From NCBI GenBank assembly GCA_026713245.1, contig JAPOOU010000058.1, forward strand, positions 1-50,495: a DNA stretch of 50,495 nucleotides, read 5' to 3'. Both the position numbers and the translations under genes were made by a program. This document shows, in pieces, positions 28,538-37,556 of the stretch (position 1 is its first letter; every line of letters begins with the position of its first letter). The notes under the pieces are model-generated. The model searched no databases. It saw only the letters and a list, made by a program, of their open reading frames with translations, and was not told the DNA's origin. Source of the DNA: Chloroflexota bacterium (GTDB lineage Bacteria > Chloroflexota > Anaerolineae > Aggregatilineales > Phototrophicaceae).

Positions 28538-31420
28538 TTAGCCGCTGTCGTTGGCGACCAGGGCAACGATGCCCGGTTGGTTGACCCCGCCGCAGGTCAT
28601 GCCGTCGCTTAGATAGGTCTCGAGCACATGCACGGTTCGTTCAGGCGTAGCTGTATCGATAAAGACCAGCCGGCCCGGGGTTGTGAAGCAGACCTCCGTT
28701 CCCGGGGAAAAGTGGGCAGCCTCCGGCGAACATGAAGGACGCAACAGCAATTGGCCGACGCTCAGTATGTCGGAAGTGAGATTGTTGTGGCGTCTGAGGA
28801 CTTCCACCGTCGTATCGTATTGGATCGCCAAGCGATACAGGTTGTCACTTTCAGAGACGATGTGCATACAATCGTTATTGGCTCGCCACAACCTCATGGC
28901 GAATCGTATGCCCTCCAGCGCCGGGTGCTTATCAAGCGTAATCGTGTCAATCTCCGCGCATTCCACATCATTATCAGGCGACTTTACGATGATGCGACCG
29001 TTCACAATGCAGATGAAGGGCACGGACGTGGGCGTGGGCGTTAGAGTCGCGGGTACGGCGGTCGGCGTGTCATCGGGCGCGGGCGGGTCATCATCAGGTT
29101 CGTCAGTCGGGTCTGCGGGTGGCGCGGGCGGCGGATCCGGTGCCCGCGGGTATTCGTAAGCGCCGACGTCGCAGTTGCCGTATTGCGGGCGGGCGGTGTC
29201 GGGTTGATCGTCTAGCAAACAATAGAGCGGGTCAGCGGCGTCAATCGCCGGACTTCCCCATTGCAGCGGGTGATGCGGCGGATTGCCCGTGAGCCCGCCA
29301 ATCTGGGGATCGTTGCTCGCGCCTGTGTTCTGCGCCTCGGCGACGAAAACTTGCTGTGCCTCGGCCTGGCCGCTTGCGCCGGCCGCCTGACTCTCGGCTG
29401 GTTCAGGCGTACAAGATCCGTCCTGGATGATGTTGCCGCTGAACTCGATGATGATGTCGGGATTGGGACCGCTGTCGCAATCGCCGCCGCTTTTGCTGTC
29501 GGTGATCAAGGTGTTGCGGATCTTGAAGTTGCCCGTCCAGCCGATTATGGCAATGCCGCCGCCTTGCTCTTCCGCTGAATTGTATGCCCAAGTCGTATGC
29601 GTGAGCGTCACGAAAGAGCTAAATGAACTCAGGCCGCCGCCTTCTCTGGCGCTGTTGTTGCTGAATGTGCTGTTCGTGATGTCAAGTGTGGTTTGGCTGC
29701 TTTCAATCGCGCCGCCTTCGTCGGCCGTGTTTTCGATAAAGGTGCTTTTGTTGATGGTCGCGATACCGCCCGCGGTTTTCAAAGCGCCGCCGTCTTCGGT
29801 AGCCATGTTTTTCTTGAAGGTGGCGCCCACAATGTCCAGCGTGTTCAAGCCATTAGAACTGATGAAGTAGACGCCGCCGCCATGGCTCTTCACAGTCATG
29901 TTTCCGCTGAACTCGGTGTCGGCAATATCAACATCGCTGTCGATGGCATAGATAGCGCCGCCGATGTCATTGGCTTTGCTATCCTTTATCGCGCTGTCGC
30001 GTACGCTCAGTGAGCCGCTGTTGACATATATCCCGCCGCCCACAGTCGAAGCCAAACCCTTGCTTATGGTCAAATCATTAATGCCTAGCTGACCGTCAAC
30101 TACCATAAGAACGCGGTATTTGGCATCGCCCGAGATGGTGTGGCCGTCACCCTCGATTTGAATTCGGCTCGTTAGGGACGGCAATGCCGCCGTCAGGGTG
30201 ACATTTTTCGTCAACAGGATGATGTCATCGCCCGTGTCGGGCGGCGTAGCGCTGTCATCCGGGTCGGCCCCATCCTCGCAATCGTCGTTGCCGTCGGAGT
30301 CGCCGCTTTCTTCAATCTGGGCGATCCCATTGGCGGAGCGGATCGCGTTGGCCAGGCTGCAATCGTCATCCACGATGATGAGACAGGGCAGCGAGATGGT
30401 CGTCTCAACCGTCGAAAGAACCGTTGTGCCAGCCTGCGGAACGACTTCCACACTGGTAGTCTGGCCGCAATTCTCATCGCTGATGTCCCAGGTCGCTTCC
30501 GTCACATTCTCATCTTCAGTTGTTTGAGCCTCGTCGGTATCGTATTGGGGGGTCCATTGCGCCGACGTAATGCTTTGATCGCCGCCGCTCAGCGCGCAGC
30601 TCAGGATCTGCCGATCGTTATCGACCAGATTTTCACAGCTTACGGTCAGGGTGTCGGCTGGCTCCGGCGCGCACTCAAGCGTAATTGTGGTTTCGGCCGC
30701 CGGAAGAATCCTTTCGCCGGCCGTCGCCACCACCTCGACATCTGTACTCTGGCCGCAATATTCACCGGCGATAACCCAGTTTGCTACCGGACCGTCTGTT
30801 GTTTGAGCGTATTGTTCCTCGAAACTGGGGGTCCAATCGGCGGAGCTTATCGTTAGATCGCCGGCGGTCGCCGTGCATTGCAGGATGTCGTGTTGGTTGC
30901 CGGTCAGGATCTCACAGCTTACCGACACGGTGACAACTGCCGTCGGCGTTGCCGTTGCCGTTGGCGTGGCTGTTGGCGTCGACGTCGGCAGCGCGATAGT
31001 CGGATAGTCGACCCTGACAAAGTCTGACTCGTCGCTACGATCATTGCCGCGAATGCTTTTGACGCGATAGACGTAGCGTACGCCTGCCTCGGTGGCGGTG
31101 GTATCGGTGTAGCTGGTGTCGCTGTTGCCGGTATTATCCACCAGGGTCGTTAGCAAGGTTTCGCCTTCGTTGGGACGCCGGCGCAAGATTTCATAACCGT
31201 CGACTGTTCCGGCCGGCGCCGTCCAGCTTAATGTGACGCCCTCGGCGATGACGCGCGCTGTTAAGTTGGTCGGGGCTGCTAGTGGCGGCTCCTGCGCCGT
31301 GACAAGACTCTGCGGCGCGCCGAATAGGGAGAATACGCAAAGCAGCGCAAGAATAAGCATCGGAAGGATGACCTTCCGGGGACAGATAATAGTCCCCAGC
31401 CCGCTTTTACAGAGAATCAT
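28538..31420 (-). CDS. Large exported beta-helix surface protein with FN3 and LysM domains
   Basis: About 960 residues. A signal peptide (VILPMLILALLCVFSLFG, ending near VTAQ) is followed by a fibronectin type III domain (PTNLTARVIAEGVTLSWTAP), a TPTATPT linker and two similar Ig-like units, each with an XVSCE start and a CGQ(S/T)T segment. Next comes a calcium-type acidic region with CSLANAIRSANG, then a right-handed parallel beta-helix (GGGIYVNSGS, GGAIYAIDS, GGGVYF, GGALKTAGG repeats). After a Pro/Asp-rich linker, a LysM-like domain follows (ESDNLYRLAIQYDTTVEVLRRHN) before the C-terminus. It probably sits on the cell surface and binds peptidoglycan or glycans. ATG 31420 follows AGGGAGGG; GTG 31426 is an alternative. 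Confidence 0.87.
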   Translation of the reverse strand: MILCKSGLGTIICPRKVILPMLILALLCVFSLFGAPQSLVTAQEPPLAAPTNLTARVIAEGVTLSWTAPAGTVDGYEILRRRPNEGETLLTTLVDNTGNSDTSYTDTTATEAGVRYVYRVKSIRGNDRSDESDFVRVDYPTIALPTSTPTATPTATATPTAVVTVSVSCEILTGNQHDILQCTATAGDLTISSADWTPSFEEQYAQTTDGPVANWVIAGEYCGQSTDVEVVATAGERILPAAETTITLECAPEPADTLTVSCENLVDNDRQILSCALSGGDQSITSAQWTPQYDTDEAQTTEDENVTEATWDISDENCGQTTSVEVVPQAGTTVLSTVETTISLPCLIIVDDDCSLANAIRSANGIAQIEESGDSDGNDDCEDGADPDDSATPPDTGDDIILLTKNVTLTAALPSLTSRIQIEGDGHTISGDAKYRVLMVVDGQLGINDLTISKGLASTVGGGIYVNSGSLSVRDSAIKDSKANDIGGAIYAIDSDVDIADTEFSGNMTVKSHGGGVYFISSNGLNTLDIVGATFKKNMATEDGGALKTAGGIATINKSTFIENTADEGGAIESSQTTLDITNSTFSNNSAREGGGLSSFSSFVTLTHTTWAYNSAEEQGGGIAIIGWTGNFKIRNTLITDSKSGGDCDSGPNPDIIIEFSGNIIQDGSCTPEPAESQAAGASGQAEAQQVFVAEAQNTGASNDPQIGGLTGNPPHHPLQWGSPAIDAADPLYCLLDDQPDTARPQYGNCDVGAYEYPRAPDPPPAPPADPTDEPDDDPPAPDDTPTAVPATLTPTPTSVPFICIVNGRIIVKSPDNDVECAEIDTITLDKHPALEGIRFAMRLWRANNDCMHIVSESDNLYRLAIQYDTTVEVLRRHNNLTSDILSVGQLLLRPSCSPEAAHFSPGTEVCFTTPGRLVFIDTATPERTVHVLETYLSDGMTCGGVNQPGIVALVANDSG

Positions 31421-31422
31421 GT

Positions 31423-31578
31423 TCACCCTCCCTTTTGATTTCGCTTGGGCTTTTTGATCTGATATTCTCGGCGAGCGGTCGCCAGCTGCCAGGCGCCAGT
31501 TACAACCAAGCGATATTTGTAACCGAGTCGACGAGACTCGTCTGCATTAAAAATAAGCGGTCTCGTGGTTTGGCTCAT
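31423..31578 (-). CDS. Small uncharacterised protein, coupled to the beta-helix protein gene
   Basis: A 51-residue basic protein (begins MSQTTRPLIFNADESRR, ends KKPKRNQKGG). It has no signal peptide, membrane segment or recognised domain. A clear AGGAGA ribosome binding site stands before its ATG. Its TGA stop falls between the GTG and ATG start codons of the large surface protein, and the Lys-Gly-Gly codons (AAAAGGGAGGG) serve as that gene's ribosome binding site. This arrangement favours a real, translationally coupled small gene or leader peptide. The frame can be extended to 31656, but without a ribosome binding site. Confidence 0.5.
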   Translation of the reverse strand: MSQTTRPLIFNADESRRLGYKYRLVVTGAWQLATARREYQIKKPKRNQKGG

Positions 31579-31763
31579 AAAATCTCCTCTTGAACCCCCG
31601 TCAATCCGTGTTTTTTGGTAAAAGGACATATTACAATGCAAATGATACAAAGGCATACGTTATTGTATAACCCAATGAAAAAACGCACTAAGCTATTTCC
31701 GCTTAATTTAGCAATCCTCCTGAGATGCCCAAGATGAAGGTGGATGACGCGGATTGAACGACA

Positions 31764-31856
31764 GTAGCCACTCGGCGGCAGCGAAAAGGTCTGTCGCGCT
31801 CACGCAAAATCGTAAGCCTGCTCGTCGCATGAGCGACGCGGTTAACGTAAACAGGG
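31764..31856 (+). repeat. Dispersed element copy 7 (full length)
   Basis: It runs from GTAGCCACTCGGCGGCAGCG through CAAAATCGTAAGCC to GTAAACAGGG, with the CGTCGC/GCGACG hairpin. It differs from copy 3 at only a few positions. It sits in the 678-nt gene-free gap 31579-32256 between divergent genes, away from any stop codon. Confidence 0.85.
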
Positions 31857-32128
31857 GCTGAGAGTCCCCTGGGCAAACGGACGCATCCTAAGCGTTGTGG
31901 AGGCTTTAGCTACAGGCGCCCCCTCGCAATCTGTCGACCGCCATCCAAAGGTGATTTGAAATTATTTCGGTGACTTTCGGGCGACCTGACTGGACGCTCA
32001 GGGCGCGAAAACGCTGACCGCCAACACTGACCGTTGATCTCCCCCACAGAGTTTTCGCCTTTTGAGGGATGGGGCTTGATGCGCCAACAATCTGGGATGC
32101 GCCCCCTTGGCTCCTGCCGTGCAGAATT

Positions 32129-32157
32129 TTGTTTCATCAGAGAAAATCAATTATTAT
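32129..32157 (+). promoter_or_regulatory. Probable promoter of the Opp/BNR/P450 operon
   Basis: TTGTTT (32129-32134), a 17-nt spacer and TATTAT (32152-32157, five of six consensus bases) precede the binding-protein gene by about 100 nt. The region is AT-rich compared with its surroundings. The rest of the gap from 31857 shows no gene. Confidence 0.45.
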
Positions 32158-32256
32158 ATAGTCTGTTCACATTCGTATGAAAGGAGGACCCAAATCGACA
32201 TACCGAGAGAGCGAAACTGCTTATCAAATACGGTTTAGTCTTGCTAGGAGAATGAC

Positions 32257-34170
32257 ATGAGAATGAGACGTTCGTTCGTGTTTTCAATTGTTTTGCTTGT
32301 CTTGCTGGGAGGTCTTGCGCCCGGCTTCGCCCAGGATATGATGTATTCGGAAGCGCCGATGCTGGCCGAGCGTGTGGCAGCCGGCGAACTGCCGCCCGTT
32401 GAAGATCGCTTGCCGAGCAATCCCAAACTAATTCCGGTTGTTGACGCCATCGGCAGCTACGGCGGGACGCTGCGCTTCGGCGATATCGGCGAACGCCTTG
32501 ACGAAGGTCTGCGCATCCGTCATACCGGGCTCTTCCGTTACAACTTCACCGCCAGCCAATACCAGGCGGACCTGGCTGAAAGCTGGGAGTGGACTAACGA
32601 GAATCGCACCTTGACTATCAAACTGCGCGAAGGGCTGAAGTGGTCGGACGGCGATGACTTCAACACAGAGGACTTCCGCTGGCATTGGGAAGACATCATG
32701 AGCGACCCCGATATTAGCCCCAATGGCCCCGGCGGTTTCTGGCGCCCGGGCGGTGAAGTGGCGACCTTTGAGGTGATCGACGATTACACCTTCAGTTATA
32801 CCTGGGCGATACCCTATCCGATCGCTATGGACAGCTTTGGCCGCACGCATTTTTCCAGCGACAACAGCTTGTACGGACCATCACACTGGCTGAAGCAGTA
32901 TCACGGTAAATACAACGAAGACGCCCAGGCGCTGGCGGAAGAAGCCGGCCTGGAAACCTGGGTCGACCTCGTCAATAGCAAACGCGCCCAAGGTTACAAT
33001 CTGTCGGCGCAGCCGCTTGATCGGCCCTATATGGACAGTTGGGTGCCGGTCATCATCGAGAGCGACCGCGTCCTGTTGGAGCGCAACCCCTATTTCCATC
33101 AGGTCGACGAAGCGGGCAATCAACTGCCTTACATGGATAACATCGAAGTATCGTTGGCGGGCGACCTCGACATTTACGCCTTGCGCCTTTCGGCAGGCGA
33201 GCTGGATTTCGGCGTGCGCTATACGCGCCCGACTGATTTGCGGCTCTACCGCAGCGAGGAGGAAGCTGGCGGATTCACGACCTATATCGCGCAATCGCTA
33301 CGTCCATCAGAATTCTCCCTGTTCCCCAATCAGAACTATCCCGATGACGTCCTGCGCGAGCTGTTCCAGAGTGTCGATTTTCGTGTAGCGCTGTCGATGG
33401 CCATTGACCGTGACGAGATGAACGATGTGCTCTTCTTCGGTCTGGCGGCGCCGCATCCGGCAACACCGCTGAAGACCCTTCCCTGGTTCAACGACGACTG
33501 GTTCAGCGAAAAAATCGAGTACCATCCGGACCAGGCCAATGCCTTGCTCGATGGACTTGGCTTGACCGAAAAAGACGATGCCGGTTTCCGCTTGCTGTCT
33601 GATGGCCGGCGTTTGACGATTATCGCTCATGGGTTGGTGGATCATCAGTCGGGCTGCGAATTGATGGCCAGCGATTACGTCGACATCGGCGTCGAATTGA
33701 TCTGTCAAGGCGCCTCGCCCGATCTGATATTTGATCTGTATACGAGCGGCGAGGTCATGACCGTTATGTGGCATATCGGTCGCGCAACCCTCTTCGGACG
33801 CGGCACGCCCGATCACTTCGCTGTGAACGACCCGGCGCGTCACTTCTGGGCTCACGGATGGACCACATGGATATCTTCCGGTGGCGCAGCCGGCATCGAA
33901 CCGCCCCAGGAAATCAAGGACCTCAATGCGCTGTGGGACGAATTCAGCCAATATCCAAGTGACTCGGCCGAAGCCGCTGAATTGGGGGCTCAATACTTCA
34001 GCTATTGGGGCGAGAAACTGCCGATCATCCCGTCGGTTGGCTTGACGCCGCAGCCGGTCATCTACTCCAACCGATTGCGCAATGTACCGACGGAAGGATT
34101 GTTCTGGGGATCCGATACCAATTTCTACGCGCCCTTCCATGTTGAGCAGTGGTACATCGACGAAGCTTAG
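32257..34170 (+). CDS. Family 5 extracellular solute-binding protein (Opp/Dpp-type ABC transporter)
   Basis: An exported protein of 637 residues. The signal peptide SFVFSIVLLVLLGGLAPG ends at FAQ, again without lipobox. Family 5 segments are visible: LAESWEWTNENRTLTIKLREG, KWSDGDDFNTEDFRWHWED, PYFHQVDEAGNQLPYMD, FRVALSMAIDRDEMND and LPIIPSVGLTPQP. Such proteins bind peptides but also oligosaccharides or other ligands. Because two sialidase-fold genes, a P450 and a sugar-acid dehydratase follow in the same operon, a glycan ligand is inferred. AGGAGAATGAC precedes the ATG. A perfect hairpin follows the stop codon and separates it from the permease genes. Confidence 0.92.
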   Translation: MRMRRSFVFSIVLLVLLGGLAPGFAQDMMYSEAPMLAERVAAGELPPVEDRLPSNPKLIPVVDAIGSYGGTLRFGDIGERLDEGLRIRHTGLFRYNFTASQYQADLAESWEWTNENRTLTIKLREGLKWSDGDDFNTEDFRWHWEDIMSDPDISPNGPGGFWRPGGEVATFEVIDDYTFSYTWAIPYPIAMDSFGRTHFSSDNSLYGPSHWLKQYHGKYNEDAQALAEEAGLETWVDLVNSKRAQGYNLSAQPLDRPYMDSWVPVIIESDRVLLERNPYFHQVDEAGNQLPYMDNIEVSLAGDLDIYALRLSAGELDFGVRYTRPTDLRLYRSEEEAGGFTTYIAQSLRPSEFSLFPNQNYPDDVLRELFQSVDFRVALSMAIDRDEMNDVLFFGLAAPHPATPLKTLPWFNDDWFSEKIEYHPDQANALLDGLGLTEKDDAGFRLLSDGRRLTIIAHGLVDHQSGCELMASDYVDIGVELICQGASPDLIFDLYTSGEVMTVMWHIGRATLFGRGTPDHFAVNDPARHFWAHGWTTWISSGGAAGIEPPQEIKDLNALWDEFSQYPSDSAEAAELGAQYFSYWGEKLPIIPSVGLTPQPVIYSNRLRNVPTEGLFWGSDTNFYAPFHVEQWYIDEA

Positions 34171-34188
34171 GACAGTAAGATAGAACAT

Positions 34189-34220
34189 AGTGGGGATGCC
34201 TCGCGCGAGGCATCCCCACT
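34189..34220 (+). other. Perfect 32-bp palindrome after the family 5 binding-protein gene
   Basis: AGTGGGGATGCCTCGC (34189-34204) is followed directly by its exact reverse complement (34205-34220). It lies 18 nt behind the stop codon and has no T tract. It probably protects or partially terminates the binding-protein transcript, as after the other two binding-protein genes. Confidence 0.7.
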
Positions 34221-34350
34221 TCTAGCAGAGCCTGCCTGGCCGTCAACTCGATGTTGACGGGCGCCGCTCTATAGATTGCTCATCCCACCGGAAGCGAAAC
34301 ATTCCGTAGCCTGGCGCAGACCGCAGTTCTGATGGATACAAAGACTTAAC

Positions 34351-35349
34351 ATGAGTTTTATCAAGTATTTGATCCAGCGCCTTCTCTACGCCTTCCTCGT
34401 GCTGATTGTCATCAGCTTTCTGATATTCATGATTGTTCAACTGCCGCGCGGCGACGCGGTTGACCGCATTGTCAACGCGCGGCAGGCGGAAGGCGACATC
34501 ATCACCGAGGAAGATGAAGCGGCCTTGCGGGCGCAATATGGGCTGGACCAGCCTATCTATGTTCAGTATTTCATCTGGGCGACGCAATTTGCGCGCGGCA
34601 ACATGGGGCAGTCCATGTTGGGCATACCGGTGAGCGATCTTATCAACGAGCGCATTGCGGCAACCATGTTGCTGTCCATCATATCCCTGATCGCAACCTA
34701 CGCGCTGGCCGTCCCGATCGGCATTTTCAGCGCTACGCGCCAGTATAGCCTGGGCGATTATTTCTGGACCTTCGTCGGCTTCATCGGGCTGGCGACGCCC
34801 AACTTTTTGTTAGCGCTGATTTTACTTTTTTTGTTTCATAAATTCTTCGGCTTGAGCATCGGGGGTTTGTTTTCGCCGGGTGTGGAAGATCAGCCCTGGT
34901 CGCTGGCGAAAGCGCTTGATCTGCTCAATCACCTGTGGATCCCGATTATCGTGATCGTCACGGCGCAGACTGCGGGCACGATCCGCACCATGCGCGCCAC
35001 GCTGCTGGACGAACTCGGTCAACAATACGTAATTACGGCGCGGGCGAAAGGCGTACGTTATCGCCGGTTGCTATTCAAGTACCCGGTGCGTCTGGCGCTC
35101 AACCCCATCGTGAACTCCGTCGGTTATATTTTGCCGCGTCTTATCTCTGGGCAGACAATCGTTGCCATTGTAATGAATCTGCCAACGCTGGGACCGCTTC
35201 TGTTCAGCGCATTGCTTGCGGAAGATGTCGAGCTGGCAACGAGTATCCTGATGATCCAGAGCATTCTGGCGGTCATCGGGGTGATTCTCGGCGACATCCT
35301 GCTGTCGGTATACGACCCGCGCATCCGCATGGAAAAGGGGGTGACATAA
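34351..35349 (+). CDS. Opp/Dpp-type ABC transporter permease (DppB family)
   Basis: A protein of 332 residues with six membrane segments. It has the family N-terminus YLIQRLLYAFLVLIVISFLIF-like helix (described here as residues 5-28), YGLDQPIYVQYFIW, GDYFWTFVGFIGLATPNFLLAL and the EAA-type loop TARAKGVRYRRLLFKYPVR. The stop is TAA at 35347-35349, overlapping the presumed start of the next permease. It forms the channel with the DppC-type subunit. A 130-nt gap holding a palindrome separates it from the binding-protein gene. Confidence 0.93.
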   Translation: MSFIKYLIQRLLYAFLVLIVISFLIFMIVQLPRGDAVDRIVNARQAEGDIITEEDEAALRAQYGLDQPIYVQYFIWATQFARGNMGQSMLGIPVSDLINERIAATMLLSIISLIATYALAVPIGIFSATRQYSLGDYFWTFVGFIGLATPNFLLALILLFLFHKFFGLSIGGLFSPGVEDQPWSLAKALDLLNHLWIPIIVIVTAQTAGTIRTMRATLLDELGQQYVITARAKGVRYRRLLFKYPVRLALNPIVNSVGYILPRLISGQTIVAIVMNLPTLGPLLFSALLAEDVELATSILMIQSILAVIGVILGDILLSVYDPRIRMEKGVT

Positions 35350-36497
35350 TATCAGCGCCGATTGAAGAAGCCGGCGGGGCGACAGCATTGGGCAGCGGCA
35401 TTTCCGCAGCCGAAGAGCGCTATTACTTCGCCTCACAACAGCAGTTGATCTGGCGGCGGTTCAGACGACACCGGCTGGCGCTGATTTCCGTCGTGATCTT
35501 GATCATATTGTATTTCCTGGCTTTCACCCATGAAATCTGGACACCCTATCGCGCGGTGACGCAGCATCAAGGTTACGTGAATACGCCGCCGACGCCCATT
35601 CACTTTTTCGACGCGGATGGCAACTTCGTGGGTCCTTTTGTATATGGGCTCAAATATGAACTCAATCTCGATACCTTCGAGCGCATTTATACCGAAGATA
35701 CGGAAACGATACATCGCATCAATTTTTTCACGCGTGGCGAGCCATACCGCTTTTGGGGCCGGATCGCGATGGATTGGCACTTCTTCGATGCCGGCGAGGG
35801 CAAGGTATTCCTGCTCGGCTCGGACCAGTTGGGGCGCGATGTATTCTCGCGCATATTTGCGGCAAGCCGCATCAGCTTGACCATTGGCTTGGTCGGCGTG
35901 TTTCTGAGCTTTTTTCTGGGCGCGACGCTTGGCGGTATTTCCGGCTTTTATGGCGGCGCGGTTGACATTGTGATCATGCGTATCACCGAGATCCTTAGCG
36001 CCATACCACAGATTCCGCTTTGGATTGCCCTGGCGGCTATAGTGCCGATTGACTGGCCCGTCACCCGGACATACTTCGCGATCACAATTATATTGTCGAC
36101 AATGACCTGGACTGGGCTGGCGCGGGCGGTGCGCGCGAAACTGCTGGAAATGCGCGAACACGATTACATCATGGCGGCAAAGATCGCCGGCGCCAGCGAT
36201 ATACGCATCATCTATGACCATCTCTTACCCGGCTATATCAGCTTCCTGATCGTCAATATCACCATCGCCATACCGGGCATGATCCTGGGTGAAACGGCGC
36301 TTAGTTTCCTCGGGCTGGGCATACGCCCGCCCGCGGTCAGTTGGGGCACATTGCTGGAAGGCGCGCAAAATATCTCCAATATCGCCTTGTATCCCTGGCT
36401 GCTGACGCCAGCTCTCTTTGTCATCGCCACTGTTCTGCTGTTCAACTTTGTCGGTGACGGCTTGCGCGACGCCGCCGATCCTTTCAAGGAATTGTGA
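35346..36497 (+). CDS. Opp/Dpp-type ABC transporter permease (DppC family), non-canonical start
   Basis: A protein of about 383 residues. A cytoplasmic N-terminus with SAAEERYYFASQQQLIWRRFRRHR precedes the first membrane helix. A large extracytoplasmic loop follows (HFFDADGNFVGPFVYGLKYE), then the DppC core with GSDQLGRDVFSRI, AKIAGASDIRIIYDHLLPG and ETALSFLGLGIRPP. No ATG, GTG or TTG stands at the expected overlap start. The bases are ATAA where an ATGA overlap would be normal, so the in-frame start would be ATA at 35346. The first standard in-frame codon is TTG at 35388. The same frame is open upstream to 34935 but lies inside dppB. The C-terminus overlaps the next gene by four bases. Confidence 0.88.
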   Translation: MISAPIEEAGGATALGSGISAAEERYYFASQQQLIWRRFRRHRLALISVVILIILYFLAFTHEIWTPYRAVTQHQGYVNTPPTPIHFFDADGNFVGPFVYGLKYELNLDTFERIYTEDTETIHRINFFTRGEPYRFWGRIAMDWHFFDAGEGKVFLLGSDQLGRDVFSRIFAASRISLTIGLVGVFLSFFLGATLGGISGFYGGAVDIVIMRITEILSAIPQIPLWIALAAIVPIDWPVTRTYFAITIILSTMTWTGLARAVRAKLLEMREHDYIMAAKIAGASDIRIIYDHLLPGYISFLIVNITIAIPGMILGETALSFLGLGIRPPAVSWGTLLEGAQNISNIALYPWLLTPALFVIATVLLFNFVGDGLRDAADPFKEL

Positions 36498-37489
36498 TGA
36501 TGCCGGATGCCTTGCTGGAAGTGAAAGATCTGCACACCTATTTTGAGCTTGAAGAGGGCACGCTCAAGGCTGTCAATGGCGTTTCGTTCACCATCCGGAA
36601 GAATCGCACGCTGGGCATCGTCGGCGAATCCGGCTGTGGCAAGAGTGTGACGGCGCAGTCGATCATGCGCATCACGCCGAAAAAGAATAGCAGCATGCGC
36701 GGACAAATCCTGCTGCATCACGAGTCGGGCGCGGTCGATGTCACGCAACTGGATGAAGACGGCGATGAAATGCGTGACCTGCGCGGGCGCGATATCGCCA
36801 TGATCTTCCAGGAGCCGATGACCGCCTTCTCGCCCGTTCATACCGTCGGCAACCAGATCATGGAGGCGCTGTTTGTGCATGGCGAGCGGGACAAACGCGC
36901 GGCGCGAAAACACGTGATCGCTCTGCTGGACGAGGTAGGGATTCCAGCGCCCGAGAGACGCATTGACGAATATCCCTTTCAACTTTCGGGCGGGATGCGC
37001 CAACGCAGCATGATTGCCATGGCCATCATTCTGAACCCGCGCTTGCTGATCGCAGATGAACCGACAACCGCCCTGGATGTCACCATCCAGGCCCAGATAC
37101 TGCGCTTGATGAAACGGCTCCAGCGCGACAATGGCATGGCGATTATGTTCATCACCCACGATTTGGGCGTCATCGCCAACATGGCCGACGATGTCGCCGT
37201 TATGTACCTGGGCAAGATCGTCGAATATGGCGCGTCGCGGCAGATCTTCAATGACCCCAAGCATCCCTACACCAAAGGCTTGATGCGTTCGATCCCAAAA
37301 TTCGGGACGACCGTAGGCAAACACTTGGCGACCATCAAAGGCACGGTGCCGGTGCCCTTGGACCCGCCGGATGCATGTCCCTTTGCCAGTCGATGCGGCG
37401 ATTTTATCGCCGGCAAATGCGATGTTCGGATGCCGGCGGCCGTCGCGGTGGCGCCGGGGCACAGCGTGAATTGTGTGCTTTACGAATAG
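36494..37489 (+). CDS. Opp/Dpp-type ABC transporter ATP-binding protein (DppD family)
   Basis: A protein of 331 residues. Walker A GESGCGKS, Q-loop FQEPMTAFSPV, signature LSGGMRQR, Walker B LLIADEPTTALD and the ITHDLG switch are complete. The C-terminal oligopeptide-transporter extension carries cysteines in DACPFASRC and GKCDV, as in family members. GTG 36494 overlaps the DppC stop; ATGs at 36497 and 36500 are alternatives. It acts with the DppF-type ATPase at 39165, but the two genes are separated by a BNR-protein gene, which is unusual since they are normally adjacent. Confidence 0.93.
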   Translation: MMMPDALLEVKDLHTYFELEEGTLKAVNGVSFTIRKNRTLGIVGESGCGKSVTAQSIMRITPKKNSSMRGQILLHHESGAVDVTQLDEDGDEMRDLRGRDIAMIFQEPMTAFSPVHTVGNQIMEALFVHGERDKRAARKHVIALLDEVGIPAPERRIDEYPFQLSGGMRQRSMIAMAIILNPRLLIADEPTTALDVTIQAQILRLMKRLQRDNGMAIMFITHDLGVIANMADDVAVMYLGKIVEYGASRQIFNDPKHPYTKGLMRSIPKFGTTVGKHLATIKGTVPVPLDPPDACPFASRCGDFIAGKCDVRMPAAVAVAPGHSVNCVLYE

Positions 37490-37536
37490 CCAAGCAACTC
37501 AAAGAAATGCAAATCCGGATATATTTGGATATGTAG

Positions 37537-37556
37537 GGGCGAGCCTTGGCTCGCCC
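37537..37556. repeat. GGGCGAGCC hairpin in the dppD-BNR gap
   Basis: GGGCGAGCC (37537-37545) and GGCTCGCCC (37548-37556) form a nine-bp stem, preceded by TGTAG. Together with CGCCCC at about 37600 it may be a small TIR-bounded repeat (GGGGCG...CGCCCC). The same kind of hairpin lies at 9412-9432. Confidence 0.5.

Noticed and set aside
31850..31915. GGGGCTGAGAG resembling the conserved CUGAGA of a TPP riboswitch
   Set aside because: The other invariant TPP segments (ACCUGAUC and the downstream GCGUAGGGA-like part) are absent, and no thiamine gene follows. The match is explained by the end of a dispersed element and a small CAGGGG/CCCCTG hairpin.
34935..35345. Upstream extension of the DppC frame to a 520-residue protein
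   Set aside because: This part overlaps the dppB gene out of frame and is low-complexity shadow sequence. The DppC family begins near 35346.
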